Source: a bacterium (GTDB lineage: Bacteria; Joyebacterota; Joyebacteria; Joyebacterales; Joyebacteraceae). From it: a stretch of DNA of 64,000 nt. Below are positions 8,477 through 16,770 of this stretch, in pieces. The position numbers and the translations under genes are program-made. Numbering within the stretch: the first letter of the stretch is position 1; each line of letters opens with the position of its first letter. The DNA lies in assembly GCA_025774935.1 (NCBI GenBank), contig JALGZK010000001.1, positions 186,001 to 250,000 on the forward strand, written 5' to 3'. The notes under the pieces are model-generated. The model saw only the letters and a program-made list of their open reading frames with translations, made no database searches and had not been told where the DNA came from.

Positions 8477-8556
8477 GAGCACACGCGCAGGTTCCTTCCT
8501 CTATATCACATGACATCCACTCTCACGTGCCGGACGGCCGGCTGAGCCCGCCATCG

Positions 8557-8572
8557 TGGCACACGACTTGCA
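8557..8572 (+). promoter_or_regulatory. Sigma-54 promoter for the histidine kinase/GGDEF operon
   Basis: TGGCACACGACTTGCA matches the -24/-12 consensus TGGCACG-N4-TTGCA at every fixed position but one, with exactly 12 nt between the GG and GC elements. The predicted start is near 8583, about 125 nt before the kinase start. It lies in the 294-nt gap between 8415 and 8708; apart from the weak hairpin at 8447 I see nothing else there and no clear activator site. Confidence 0.75.
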
Positions 8573-8708
8573 TTTAGGGTGCGCACACGAGGTCTCTCGG
8601 GCGCGTGACCCGGAGGGGGTCGCGCGATTGAGAGGAACCGCCTTTCCCACGGGTGGTCCGGAGACGCCTCGGCGCGCGCGGGTCGAGAGGGTCTCGGGGG
8701 GTTGCACG

Positions 8709-10907
8709 ATGCACGACATCCCACGCCATCTAACGCCGGACATGGAAGAGGCGCCGGACCCGATGCGAGGTTCCGCGAGCGCCCCGGCAAAGGCCGCGAC
8801 CGGACGAGCGTGGTGGCGACCGGTGGTCGCCGCGGCGTTCGTCCTCGGTCTCGCCGTCCTGCAGATGGACTGGACCCACTGGGCGGCCGTCGGTCTCATG
8901 GGAGCGCTCGGACTCGCAACGGGCCTCTTTGCATTCCCGGTCGGGAAGAACACCTACGTCAGCTTCGGAGCGGCCGTCTTCATCGCCTCGACGGCGCTCT
9001 TCGGCCCGAGTGTCGGGGTTTGGGTCGCCGCGATGTCAACGGCCGCCGTCCAGCTCGTGTGCTTCCGGCACGACACGACGGTCGCGATGCGGGAGATGGG
9101 AGTACAGGTAGTGGCCGTGTTCGCCGCGGGGTGCGCGTACTCCTTCACGGGAGGGAAGCTCCTGACCGGCGGGATCACGTTCGCGGACTCAGCGCGATTC
9201 GCCTTGATGTTCGGAATCTACGGCGCGGCAAGTGTCCTCGTCCGGCGCGCCGCCGGGGGAGAGATGCGGAGGACCGTCGCGAGCTACCTCCGCTGGATGA
9301 CCGGGCGCGGGGTAGTCGTCGAGCTCGCCATGCTTCCCCTCGCGCTCCTCCTCGCTGCGGCTTACATACCCGGAGAGCCGGCGACCTTCCCGCTGCTCGC
9401 GGTCGTGCTCATCGTGTCGAGCGCAGCCGGGAAGATGATGTGGGACACCAAGCAGTCGCTCGAGAAGAGCGTCACCGAGCTCAGGACACTGAACACGGTC
9501 GGGAAGGTGCTCTCCTCGACACTCAAGCTGAACGACCTGCTCGAGGAACTCGAGGAGAGCACGAGCTCCCTCTTCGCGGACTCCATGTGCTCGGTCTGCC
9601 TCTACCACGAGTCCACCGGCGAGGTCGAGTACAGGGTGAACATGAGCAGCTCGCGTCGACTGCCGCCGCGCCGGAGGAAGCCCGGCGACACGCTCATCGG
9701 CTGGGTCATCCGCGAGCGCGCGATGCTCCTCGTCGACGACCTGAGGAGTCACGACGGACAGACGCTCGACCCCTGGCTCGCGGAGCAGAACGAGCGGGCC
9801 GGCGTGGAGGCGGTCACGTGGCTCGGCGTGCCCCTCGTCTCGCGCGAACGGCTGGTCGGCGTGCTCACGATCCTGAGCTCGCGTCCGAAGGCGTTCGGGA
9901 AGGACGAGGTCGATCTTATCGTCACTCTCGGAAGTCAGGTCGCGAAGGCCATCGAGAACGCGAGCCTCTACGCGGGGCTCGAGCAGTCGCGCACGAACGT
10001 CGAGGAGTGGAACAAGGAGCTCGAGGAGAAGGTCGAGGAGCGCACGGCGGAACTCGAGGAGATGAAGGCGGAGCTGGAGGTCCTGAACCGCGAGCTCGAG
10101 GAGCGCGTCGAGGTCAGGACGAACGAGCTCCAGGAGATGGAGGCGCGCGTCGTCCAGTCGGGGAGGCTTGCTGCGGTCGGCGAGATGGCCGCGGGCGTAG
10201 CGCACGAGCTCAACAATCCGCTGGGAGGCATCCTCGGCTACGTCCAGTACGATCTCGAGAAGATACTCGGGAAGGACGGCTCGCCGCTGACGCCGGATGA
10301 GGTGGACAAGCTCGCAAAGCACCTGGTCTCGATCGAGAAGGCGTCGCAGCGATGTCGGGGCATCGTCCAGAGCCTCCTGACGTTCTCGCAGGCCTCGCAG
10401 TCAGCGTACTCCGAGATCAACCTCAACGACGTCCTGAGCGAGGCCCTTCGCGTCACCGGCAGGCAGCTGACCGCACGCGGCATTCGGCTCACGTCCGGGC
10501 TGGACACCTCGGAGCTCACCGTGCTGGGCGACCCGTACCAGCTGCGTCAGGTCTTCGCGAACCTCATCTTGAACGCGAGGGACGCGATGACGTCGGGCGA
10601 TGCGCTGACCGTTCGCTCGATTCGGACGGAGGACGCCGACGGCACGACGAGCGCCGAGGCAATCTTCGAGGACACAGGGTGCGGGATCGCCGAGGAGAAC
10701 CTCGTGCGCGTCTTCGAGCCGTTCTTCACGACGCGGCCGACCGGTGAGGGCACCGGACTGGGGCTCTCCGTGAGCTACGGCATCATCAAGGACCACGGGG
10801 GACAGATCGAGGTGGCGAGCCAGGTAGATAAGGGGACGATCTTCACCGTCCGCCTGCCGCTCGTTGAGTCGCGCGTTCAGCTGGAACCGGTCGGAGGAGC
10901 CAAGTGA
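8709..10907 (+). CDS. Membrane-bound GAF-domain sensor histidine kinase
   Basis: The 732-residue protein has about eight predicted membrane helices (residues 40-240), a GAF domain (roughly 265-420), a coiled coil rich in Glu and Leu, then the HisKA box with phospho-acceptor His499 in GVAHELNNPLGG, and the ATPase domain: N-box NLILNARDAM, FEDTGCGI, FEPFFTTRP and GEGTGLGLS. The start is uncertain: ATG 8709 follows a G-rich tract, and in-frame ATGs exist at 8742 and 8763. A sigma-54 promoter lies upstream. The stop overlaps the GTG of the response-regulator gene (GTGA), so the pair is co-translated and likely forms a phosphorelay. The signal sensed is unknown. Confidence 0.9.
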   Translation: MHDIPRHLTPDMEEAPDPMRGSASAPAKAATGRAWWRPVVAAAFVLGLAVLQMDWTHWAAVGLMGALGLATGLFAFPVGKNTYVSFGAAVFIASTALFGPSVGVWVAAMSTAAVQLVCFRHDTTVAMREMGVQVVAVFAAGCAYSFTGGKLLTGGITFADSARFALMFGIYGAASVLVRRAAGGEMRRTVASYLRWMTGRGVVVELAMLPLALLLAAAYIPGEPATFPLLAVVLIVSSAAGKMMWDTKQSLEKSVTELRTLNTVGKVLSSTLKLNDLLEELEESTSSLFADSMCSVCLYHESTGEVEYRVNMSSSRRLPPRRRKPGDTLIGWVIRERAMLLVDDLRSHDGQTLDPWLAEQNERAGVEAVTWLGVPLVSRERLVGVLTILSSRPKAFGKDEVDLIVTLGSQVAKAIENASLYAGLEQSRTNVEEWNKELEEKVEERTAELEEMKAELEVLNRELEERVEVRTNELQEMEARVVQSGRLAAVGEMAAGVAHELNNPLGGILGYVQYDLEKILGKDGSPLTPDEVDKLAKHLVSIEKASQRCRGIVQSLLTFSQASQSAYSEINLNDVLSEALRVTGRQLTARGIRLTSGLDTSELTVLGDPYQLRQVFANLILNARDAMTSGDALTVRSIRTEDADGTTSAEAIFEDTGCGIAEENLVRVFEPFFTTRPTGEGTGLGLSVSYGIIKDHGGQIEVASQVDKGTIFTVRLPLVESRVQLEPVGGAK

Positions 10908-11875
10908 TTACCCCCGAACACCTGCATCACGAAGGCGAAGAGACCGAGGAGTGTCAGACTCCCAGACTCCTCATCGTCGACGATGAGGAGATCATGCGCG
11001 AGTTCCTGAAGGAAGTGCTCGGGGACGAGGGCTACGTCATCGATCTCGCGTGCTCCGGCACCGAGGCTGTGACGAAGATGACCGAGGGCAAGTACGATGT
11101 CGTGATCACTGACATCGTGATGCCCGAGCTCGACGGGCTCGGCGTGGTCGCGGCGGCCAAGCAGCTGCCGTACGAGGTCGCCGTGATCGTGATGACAGGA
11201 TACGCTTCCATGGAGACCGCGGTCGAGTCGATGAAGCTCGGCGCCTCCGACTACATCACGAAGCCCTTCAACATCGATCAGATCCGAATCATCGTGTCCA
11301 ACACGCTCGAGGCGCGCGCGCTCCGGAAGAGGGCGGCCGAGGGCGAGTTCTACAAGGAGCTGTCCCGGAAGGACGGCCTCACCGAGCTCTACAACCACAG
11401 GTTCTTCCACCAGCTCCTGGACACCGAGGTGTCGCGAGCCCAGCGCTACGGCAGGGTCGTGAGCCTTCTCATGATCGACATCGACGACTTCAAGCGGTAC
11501 AACGACTCCCACGGGCACCCTGCGGGAGACCTCATCCTGAGGCGGCTGGCGCGGCTCGTGAAGCGCTCGTCGCGTAACTGCGACTTCGTCGCCAGGTACG
11601 GTGGCGAGGAGTTCGCCGTCATCGTCCCGGAGGTCAAGGCGGACGCGGCGCGGCGCATGGCGGAGCGGGTCAGGGCCCTCATCGACGAATCGGAATTCGA
11701 GGGGGAGGAGACCATGCCAGGCGGGCGGCTGACGATCTCGATCGGCGTCGCCACGTTCCCGGTTCAGGCGGGCAGCAAGAGCGAGCTCCTCGGGAACGCC
11801 GACAAGGCACTCTACGAGGCCAAGGCGAAGGGTAAGAACCGCGTCGTCGTCTTCGGCGAGGAGGCCGTGAACTAG
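10904..11875 (+). CDS. Response regulator with GGDEF domain (PleD-like diguanylate cyclase)
   Basis: The 323-residue protein begins with a receiver domain (LIVDDEE near residue 24, phospho-acceptor Asp70 in VVITDIVMP, Lys in DYITKPF) followed by a GGDEF domain. The active site reads GGEEF (233-237), which is catalytically competent in the family, and RNCD (224-227) lies five residues upstream, matching the RxxD inhibitory site for c-di-GMP feedback. GTG 10904 overlaps the kinase stop and has GGAGGAG upstream. The product should make cyclic di-GMP when phosphorylated by the adjacent kinase, linking a sigma-54-driven sensor to the motile/sessile switch. A strong terminator follows. Confidence 0.93.
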   Translation: MITPEHLHHEGEETEECQTPRLLIVDDEEIMREFLKEVLGDEGYVIDLACSGTEAVTKMTEGKYDVVITDIVMPELDGLGVVAAAKQLPYEVAVIVMTGYASMETAVESMKLGASDYITKPFNIDQIRIIVSNTLEARALRKRAAEGEFYKELSRKDGLTELYNHRFFHQLLDTEVSRAQRYGRVVSLLMIDIDDFKRYNDSHGHPAGDLILRRLARLVKRSSRNCDFVARYGGEEFAVIVPEVKADAARRMAERVRALIDESEFEGEETMPGGRLTISIGVATFPVQAGSKSELLGNADKALYEAKAKGKNRVVVFGEEAVN

Positions 11876-11899
11876 GCACCGTCGATCCCGATCTCACGT

Positions 11900-11933
11900 A
11901 CCCCCGGCCCGAGACGCTCGGTTCGCCGGGGGT
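11900..11933 (+). terminator. Terminator after the GGDEF gene
   Basis: A perfect 9-bp stem ACCCCCGGC/GCCGGGGGT encloses an inner CCGAG/CTCGG stem, followed by CGTCTGTT. The T tract is weak but the stem is very stable. Confidence 0.6.
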
Positions 11934-11999
11934 CGTCTGTTGGGGGACGCGGTGGAGTCTCGATTCCCGGTCGGGTGGACGGCGACAGGTTCTGACGGC

Positions 12000-12028
12000 T
12001 TGACACCCCTCCGGGCCGTTGCTACGTT
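12000..12028 (+). promoter_or_regulatory. Sigma-70-type promoter for tadA and the tRNA cluster
   Basis: TTGACA at 12000-12005 and TACGTT at 12023-12028 are 17 nt apart. The start site near 12035 gives a leader of about 33 nt to the proposed ACG start at 12068. Confidence 0.65.
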
Positions 12029-12067
12029 CACAACTGCTCTGTCAGGGACCCTTTCGGGAGGGAGAAG

Positions 12068-12544
12068 ACGGAGAGCCTCCGAGCAGAAGACGAGAAGTGG
12101 ATGGAGGTCGCCCTCGAGGAGGCGGCCCGGGCCCTCGACGAGGGTGAGGTCCCGGTCGGCGCGGTCGTCGTGATGGACGGGCGCGTCGTCGGGCGCGGAC
12201 ACAACCAGACGATCTCCCTCTGCGACCCGACCGCACACGCCGAGATCATCGCGATCGGTGCCGCGTGCCGCTCTCTGGGGGTGCCGCGCTTGACGGAGGG
12301 GGGCATCTACGTTACGATGGAGCCCTGTCCGATGTGCGCGGGCGCGATCGTCCAGGCGAGGCTCAAACGTCTCGTCTACGGCTGCGCCGACCCCAAGGCT
12401 GGCTACGCCGGTTCGCTCGGGAACATCGTCGACGACCCGGCGCTCAACCACAAGGCCGCGGTGACATCGGGCGTCTGCGCGGAGAAGTGCGCGGCTCTCG
12501 TCTCCGGGTTCTTCGAGGGCGCGCGCGCGCGGAGGACGCGCTAG
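12068..12544 (+). CDS. tadA: tRNA adenosine(34) deaminase, probable ACG start
   Basis: TadA converts wobble adenosine 34 to inosine in tRNA-Arg(ACG). The zinc and proton-shuttle motifs are TAHAEII and EPCPMCAGAI, and EVPVGAVVV and the following G-x-N segment are typical. The first ATG in frame (12101) falls inside the conserved first helix, whose family pattern is D-E-x-x-M-x-x-A. The codons before it read ESLRAEDEKW, a normal TadA N-terminus, and no ATG, GTG or TTG occurs upstream before the stop at 11993. An ACG at 12068 sits about 4 nt after GGGAGGGAG, so I place the start there (158 residues); 12101 is the fallback. The tRNAs follow at once and are probably co-transcribed. Confidence 0.88.
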   Translation, partial: TESLRAEDEKWMEVALEEAARALDEGEVPVGAVVVMDGRVVGRGHNQTISLCDPTAHAEIIAIGAACRSLGVPRLTEGGIYVTMEPCPMCAGAIVQARLKRLVYGCADPKAGYAGSLGNIVDDPALNHKAAVTSGVCAEKCAALVSGFFEGARARRTR

Positions 12545-12570
12545 CAGGCGGCACCGGACGACACGACCGC

Positions 12571-12661
12571 GGTGGGGTGACGGAGCTGGTCGATCGTGGC
12601 GGTCTCGAAAACCGTTGTACCCCTTGGGGTACCGTGGGTTCGAATCCCACCCCCACCGCCA
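12571..12661 (+). tRNA. tRNA-Ser(CGA)
   Basis: The acceptor strands GGTGGGG and CCCCACC pair, with G discriminator and encoded CCA. The anticodon loop CTCGAAA gives anticodon CGA, reading UCG. A long variable arm (TACCCC...GGGGTA) and GGTTCGAATCC T-arm are visible. Confidence 0.95.
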
Positions 12662-12671
12662 GAACACCCGC

Positions 12672-12762
<91 letters not shown>

Positions 12763-12794
12763 GCACAAGGAACGCATTCGTCACACCTCAGGAT

Positions 12795-12870
12795 GGGGAT
12801 GTAGCTCAGTTGGGAGAGCGCTGCCTTCGCAAGGCAGAGGTCGGCGGTTCGAGCCCGCTCATCTCCACCA
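12795..12870 (+). tRNA. tRNA-Ala(CGC)
   Basis: A 76-nt tRNA with acceptor GGGGATG/CATCTCC (one G-U pair), D-arm AGCTCAGTTGGGAGAGC, anticodon loop TTCGCAA (CGC) and encoded CCA. Confidence 0.95.
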
Positions 12871-12879
12871 GATTCCCTC

Positions 12880-12911
12880 GGGGCCCGCTCGCGTCCTGTG
12901 AGTCGGGCCCC
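12880..12911 (+). terminator. GC-rich hairpin between tRNA-Ala and the SRP RNA
   Basis: An 8-bp perfect stem GGGGCCCG (12880-12887) and CGGGCCCC (12904-12911) follows tRNA-Ala directly. It lacks a T tract, so it may be a processing or pause signal rather than a true terminator. Confidence 0.4.
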
Positions 12912-12928
12912 GGGTGACAGAATCCCCG

Positions 12929-13226
12929 GAGGGTCTTTCGCTCTGGTGCGCTAGACGGGGAACTAGCGGTGCCCTGTGACCCGCAATCCGCTACAGCGGG
13001 GTCGAACATCCACACGAGGCCTTTCACCGTCGACAGCGAGCGCGGACAAGTAGCGTCGAAGGCCAGGTCCCGCGCAACCGAGTCCGGTGAAGCCGGTCAG
13101 GGCCGGGAGGCAGCAGCCGTAAGCCGGTTCCTCGGTGTGCCGCGGGGAAGCTTGGCTGGAGCCAACTGGCCGCGTGACCTTCGGTGGTGGGGGTCGACGT
13201 GGACGCGTGCCAGAGCGAAGTAACCT
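12929..13226 (+). ncRNA. ffs: Signal recognition particle RNA, large bacterial type
   Basis: The ends pair over a long helix: TTTCGCTCTGGTGCG near 12936 matches CGTGCCAGAGCGAAG near 13206. The 5' part has the conserved Alu-like domain (GCTAGACGGGGAACTAGCGG, then GGTGCCCTGT and CCGCAATCCGCT). The distal helix 8 with the Ffh-binding bulge is visible as GTCAGGGCCGGGAGGCAGCA near 13098. The length of about 290 nt fits the large SRP RNA class rather than 4.5S. It lies between tRNA-Ala and dnaX, as scr does upstream of dnaX in Bacillus subtilis. Exact ends are uncertain by about 10 nt. Confidence 0.92.
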
Positions 13227-13253
13227 CCCGCCCCGAACCGACCGGGAGTTGCC

Positions 13254-15041
13254 GTGTCCTATCTCGTTCTCGCCAGGAAGTGGCGGCCTGAGTCCTTCGC
13301 GGACGTGGTCGGTCAGAAGCACGTCGTCCTCACACTCTCGGCGGCAGTTCGCGCCGAGCGCATCGCGCACGCCTACCTCTTCGCGGGCCCGCGCGGCGTG
13401 GGGAAGACGACGGTCGCCCGTATCCTCGCGAAGGCCCTCAACTGCGACAAGGGTCCGACCGACAAGCCTTGCGGCAAGTGCTCGTCGTGCGCGGAGATCG
13501 CGACGGGCAAGAGCCTTGACGTCATCGAGATCGACGGAGCGTCGAACAGGAAGATCGAGGACGCGCGCGGAATCAGGGAGACCGTTCAGTACGCCCCGCT
13601 CTCGGGGCGGATGAAAGTCTACATCATCGACGAAGCACACATGCTCACGCGAGAGGCGTTCAACGCACTCCTGAAGACGCTGGAGGAGCCGCCGCCGCAC
13701 GTCGTCTTCGTCCTCGCCACGACGGAGCCCGGGAAGATCCCCGACACGATCGTCTCTCGATGTCAGCGGTTCGACTTCCACAGGATCGCCGCGTCCGAGA
13801 TCGAGACCCGTCTGACGGAGATCTCGAAGGCGGAGGGCTTCAACATCGACGAGGATGCGATCAGGCTCGTGTCCGCCAGGGCCGACGGGAGCATGCGCGA
13901 CGCGGAGAGTCTCCTCGACCAGCTGGTCTCGGTGGGGAAGGATGCAATCACGGTCGACGACGTGGCGAGCGTTCTTGGCATCCCCGACATCGATGTCTTC
14001 TTCGCGATCTCGGACGCCATCGCGCGCCACGACTCCGCGGCGACGCTCGGCGCGCTCGAGGTCGCGCTCGACTCCGGCTTCGACCCGCGGGATCTCATCG
14101 ACGGAGTCGTCGACCACCTGAGGAACCTGCTCCTCGTTTCGACGGCTCCCTCACCCGAGCGTCTGGTAGGGAGGATAGCGGACTACCGAGCGCACGAGGG
14201 GGAGTCGAAGGCACTGACCGAGGACGAGCTTGTCAGGCTAACGAGAATCGGCGTGGACGCCCAGGCGGCGGCGAAGTGGACGACGCAGCCCGGACTCATC
14301 GTCGAACTTGCGCTCATCCGAATGGCGAAGCTCGCGCGGGCGATCGACCTCGAGGACGTGGTACGCGCGATCGAGACCGGTCCGCAGGCGGCTCCCGGCG
14401 CCGGAGGAGGCGCGGGTGCCAGCGGGAAGGGCGCCGGCGGCGGCCGCGGCGCGGCCAGGAAGTCCTCGTCAGCCCAGACGGGAGGATCCGCCGAGGGGCC
14501 GCGCGGCGGGAGAGAAGCGTCGTCCGGCGTGAAGCAGGGAAGGAGCGCCCCGTCCACGGGCGGAGCGGAGGCTCGGTCCGGAGCCGGGACGAGCGCGACG
14601 GCAACGGCGGCCGGGGCTCCGGCGCCGGTCGCGGACGTCGACGTCGAACTGTGGCCCGACGTCCTGGAGAGGATTCGGACAGTGAAACCCGCCCTCGCGG
14701 CGTTCCTGACCGAAGCCGTGGCGTCGACGCCCTGTGTCGGCGAGGTCTCTCTCCTCGTCCCGAACGGCTCCCGGTTTCACAGAGAGCAGCTCCAGGACCG
14801 CGGCAACATGAGACTCATGGAGCGCGCCGCGTGCGAGGTGTTCGGAGGGAGCGTCCGGCTCGGACTGATCTTCGGAGCTTCTCCCGTTCGCGAGAGCCAG
14901 GGCGCCGCAGCTCCGGCGTCACCTTCGATGTCCTCGCAGATTGTGGGGAGCGCACCGGCTCCCGCAGGCGACGATCCAGTGGTGCGGAAGGTGCTCGAGA
15001 TCTTCGACGGCGAGATTACCTCGCGCGACAGCAAGGAGTAG
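13254..15041 (+). CDS. dnaX: DNA polymerase III subunit gamma/tau
   Basis: The 595-residue clamp-loader ATPase begins with YLVLARKWRPESFADVVGQ, the DnaX signature. Walker A is GPRGVGKTT near residue 45, a four-Cys zinc module follows (C-x9-C-x2-C-x2-C near 64-79), then IDEAHML and the sensor LATTEPGKIPDTIVSRCQ. A Gly/Ala/Ser-rich linker (about 380-460) joins the ATPase to the C-terminal tau-like domain. I see no A-rich slippery heptamer, so a separate gamma form by frameshift is unlikely. GTG 13254 has GGGAG upstream. The gene follows the SRP RNA and precedes ybaB and recR. Confidence 0.96.
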   Translation: MSYLVLARKWRPESFADVVGQKHVVLTLSAAVRAERIAHAYLFAGPRGVGKTTVARILAKALNCDKGPTDKPCGKCSSCAEIATGKSLDVIEIDGASNRKIEDARGIRETVQYAPLSGRMKVYIIDEAHMLTREAFNALLKTLEEPPPHVVFVLATTEPGKIPDTIVSRCQRFDFHRIAASEIETRLTEISKAEGFNIDEDAIRLVSARADGSMRDAESLLDQLVSVGKDAITVDDVASVLGIPDIDVFFAISDAIARHDSAATLGALEVALDSGFDPRDLIDGVVDHLRNLLLVSTAPSPERLVGRIADYRAHEGESKALTEDELVRLTRIGVDAQAAAKWTTQPGLIVELALIRMAKLARAIDLEDVVRAIETGPQAAPGAGGGAGASGKGAGGGRGAARKSSSAQTGGSAEGPRGGREASSGVKQGRSAPSTGGAEARSGAGTSATATAAGAPAPVADVDVELWPDVLERIRTVKPALAAFLTEAVASTPCVGEVSLLVPNGSRFHREQLQDRGNMRLMERAACEVFGGSVRLGLIFGASPVRESQGAAAPASPSMSSQIVGSAPAPAGDDPVVRKVLEIFDGEITSRDSKE

Positions 15042-15048
15042 CTGCCCG

Positions 15049-15363
15049 ATGGCCAAGGGACTCTCGAAGATGATGAAGGAGGCGCAGAAGCTCGAGAAGC
15101 GCCTCACGGAGGTGAGGGAGAGCCTCCTCAGCATGGAGGTGGAGGGGAGCGCGGGCGGCGGAGCCGTGAAGATCCGGATGAACGGACAGAGGGACGTCGT
15201 GGCGGTGTCGATCTCGCAGGACGCGCTCGAGGGCGCGGACAACGAGATGCTTGAGGATCTGCTTCTCTCCGCGCTGCGCGACGCCAAGCAGAAGTCGGAC
15301 GAGCTCGCCGCGAGCGAGATGGCCAAGGTCACAGGAATGGTCGCCCCTCCGGGGACGTTCTAG
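15049..15363 (+). CDS. ybaB: YbaB/EbfC family nucleoid-associated protein
   Basis: A 104-residue protein beginning MAKGLSKMMKEAQKLEKRL, a long charged helix followed by a beta strand region (EVEGSAGGGAVKIRMNGQ), the standard YbaB/EbfC layout. Members bind DNA as dimers and are almost always encoded between dnaX and recR, as here. ATG 15049 lies 7 nt after the dnaX stop, with AAGGAG in the dnaX tail as the ribosome site. Confidence 0.95.
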   Translation: MAKGLSKMMKEAQKLEKRLTEVRESLLSMEVEGSAGGGAVKIRMNGQRDVVAVSISQDALEGADNEMLEDLLLSALRDAKQKSDELAASEMAKVTGMVAPPGTF

Positions 15364-15382
15364 TCGCGGAAGGCAGTCCCCG

Positions 15383-15982
15383 ATGGCTTCCCTGCCCCCT
15401 TCACTCGAACGGCTCATAGGTCTTCTGTCGAGGCTCCCGGGCATCGGACGGAAGTCAGCCACGAGGATCGCGCTCAGACTGCTCGACTCCTCCGAGGCCG
15501 AGAGCCGCGAGCTCGCGCGCTCGATCGTCGAGGCCTGCGAGAAGACCATCCGCTGTTCCACGTGCGGCGGCCTCACCGAAGAAGATCCGTGCGGCATCTG
15601 CACAGACGTTCGACGCGACCGGGGCCTCATCTGCGTCGTGGAGCGTTCGAGCGACATCCTGGCCCTCGAACGCACCGGGAGATACCGCGGGCGCTACCAC
15701 GTTCTGGGCGGCCTCCTCTCTCCGCTCGACGGCGTCGGCCCGGAGAACCTCAGGATCGACACGCTCGTCGAGCGCGCGCGTGCCGGCGAACTGTCGGAGA
15801 TCATCCTCGCGCTCAACCCCACGGCGGAAGGTGAGGCGACGTCGCTCTACATCGCGAAGCTGGTGACCCCCGCGGGAGTGCGAGTGACGCGGCTCGCGAG
15901 CGGACTCCCGGTCGGCGGCGATCTCGATCTCGCGGACGAGCTGACCCTCGGAACCGCGCTCGAGGAACGCCGCGACCTGTGA
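15383..15982 (+). CDS. recR: Recombination mediator protein RecR
   Basis: The 199-residue protein has the N-terminal helix-hairpin-helix (LSRLPGIGRKSATRIALRLL), a four-Cys zinc finger (Cys57, Cys60, Cys69 and Cys72 by reading C-x2-C-x8-C-x2-C), and a Toprim domain (ICVVERSSDILALERTGRY, then ALNPTAEGEAT). RecR works with RecO, and in some lineages RecF, to load RecA onto SSB-coated single strands. It is the last gene of the tadA-SRP-dnaX-ybaB-recR run; the following 215 nt hold the por promoter. Confidence 0.95.
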   Translation: MASLPPSLERLIGLLSRLPGIGRKSATRIALRLLDSSEAESRELARSIVEACEKTIRCSTCGGLTEEDPCGICTDVRRDRGLICVVERSSDILALERTGRYRGRYHVLGGLLSPLDGVGPENLRIDTLVERARAGELSEIILALNPTAEGEATSLYIAKLVTPAGVRVTRLASGLPVGGDLDLADELTLGTALEERRDL

Positions 15983-16111
15983 ACGGGATCGGCTCCCGCG
16001 CTGACGCCGAACACACCTCAGTACGACACCCCCGACGATGCGCGACGGCTGATCGCGCGCGGTCGACGCCGGGTCGGCGCGCGGTCGGCGCCAAGCACCG
16101 GTCCTTTCCAC

Positions 16112-16140
16112 TTGACCCCCCTCATGCAGGATGCTAACTT
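16112..16140 (+). promoter_or_regulatory. Sigma-70-type promoter for the por operon
   Basis: TTGACC at 16112-16117 and TAACTT at 16135-16140 are 17 nt apart, followed by a T-rich tract. The predicted start near 16147 gives a 50-nt leader. Confidence 0.55.
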
Positions 16141-16197
16141 TTCTTTCTGGTTTGATTCGACGGTAGAGGTACTCCGGGCACTCGAGAAGGGGTCGTA

Positions 16198-16770
16198 ATG
16201 TCAGAGCTGATGGAGATCAGGTGGCACGCCCGCGGAGGGCAGGGGGCGAAGACCGCCTCGCTCCTCCTAGCGGAGGCCGCCGCGATGGACGGGAAGTACA
16301 GCCAGGGTTTCCCGGACTACGGTCCGGAGCGGATGGGGGCGCCGATGCGTGGCTTCACGCGCATCAGCGAGGAGCCGATCCACCTGCACTGCGCGATCTA
16401 CGCGCCGGAGATCGTCATCGTTCTTGACGACACGCTCCTGTCGGCGGTCGACGTGGCGGCTGGAACTCCCGAAGACGGCGTCATCATCGTGAACACCGTG
16501 AGGTCGGCGGCCGACGTGCGAAGCGAGATGGGCCTCAAGGGACGGAGCGTCCACACCGTCGACGCGACGGGCATCGCGATCGACGAGATCGGGCGGCCGA
16601 TCCCGAACGCCCCCATGCTGGGGGCCCTCATCAGGGTCGCCGAGCTCCTGTCGCTCGACACGGTGATTGCGCAGATCGAGAAGAAGTTCTCCCACGGCTT
16701 CAGGCCGGAGGTGGTGGAGGGGAACGTGCGCGCGATTCACAGGGCACACGAGGAGGTGAGGGGGGAATGA
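16198..16770 (+). CDS. porC: 2-oxoacid:ferredoxin oxidoreductase, gamma subunit
   Basis: The 190-residue gamma subunit shows the family start EIRWHARGGQGAKTASLLLAE and the Y-S-Q-G-F-P-D-Y-G-P-E-R-M-G-A-P segment. Together with the three genes that follow it forms a four-subunit oxidoreductase that decarboxylates a 2-oxoacid (pyruvate or branched-chain) to the acyl-CoA with reduction of ferredoxin. The order gamma, delta, alpha, beta is standard for this enzyme. The sequence alone does not fix the substrate. The stop overlaps porD by 4 nt (ATGA). Symbol given for the pyruvate enzyme by default. Confidence 0.92.
   Translation: MSELMEIRWHARGGQGAKTASLLLAEAAAMDGKYSQGFPDYGPERMGAPMRGFTRISEEPIHLHCAIYAPEIVIVLDDTLLSAVDVAAGTPEDGVIIVNTVRSAADVRSEMGLKGRSVHTVDATGIAIDEIGRPIPNAPMLGALIRVAELLSLDTVIAQIEKKFSHGFRPEVVEGNVRAIHRAHEEVRGE

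Noticed and set aside
13254-15041. Programmed frameshift in dnaX to make gamma
   Set aside because: No A-rich or other slippery heptamer with a following stem is visible in the GC-rich linker.
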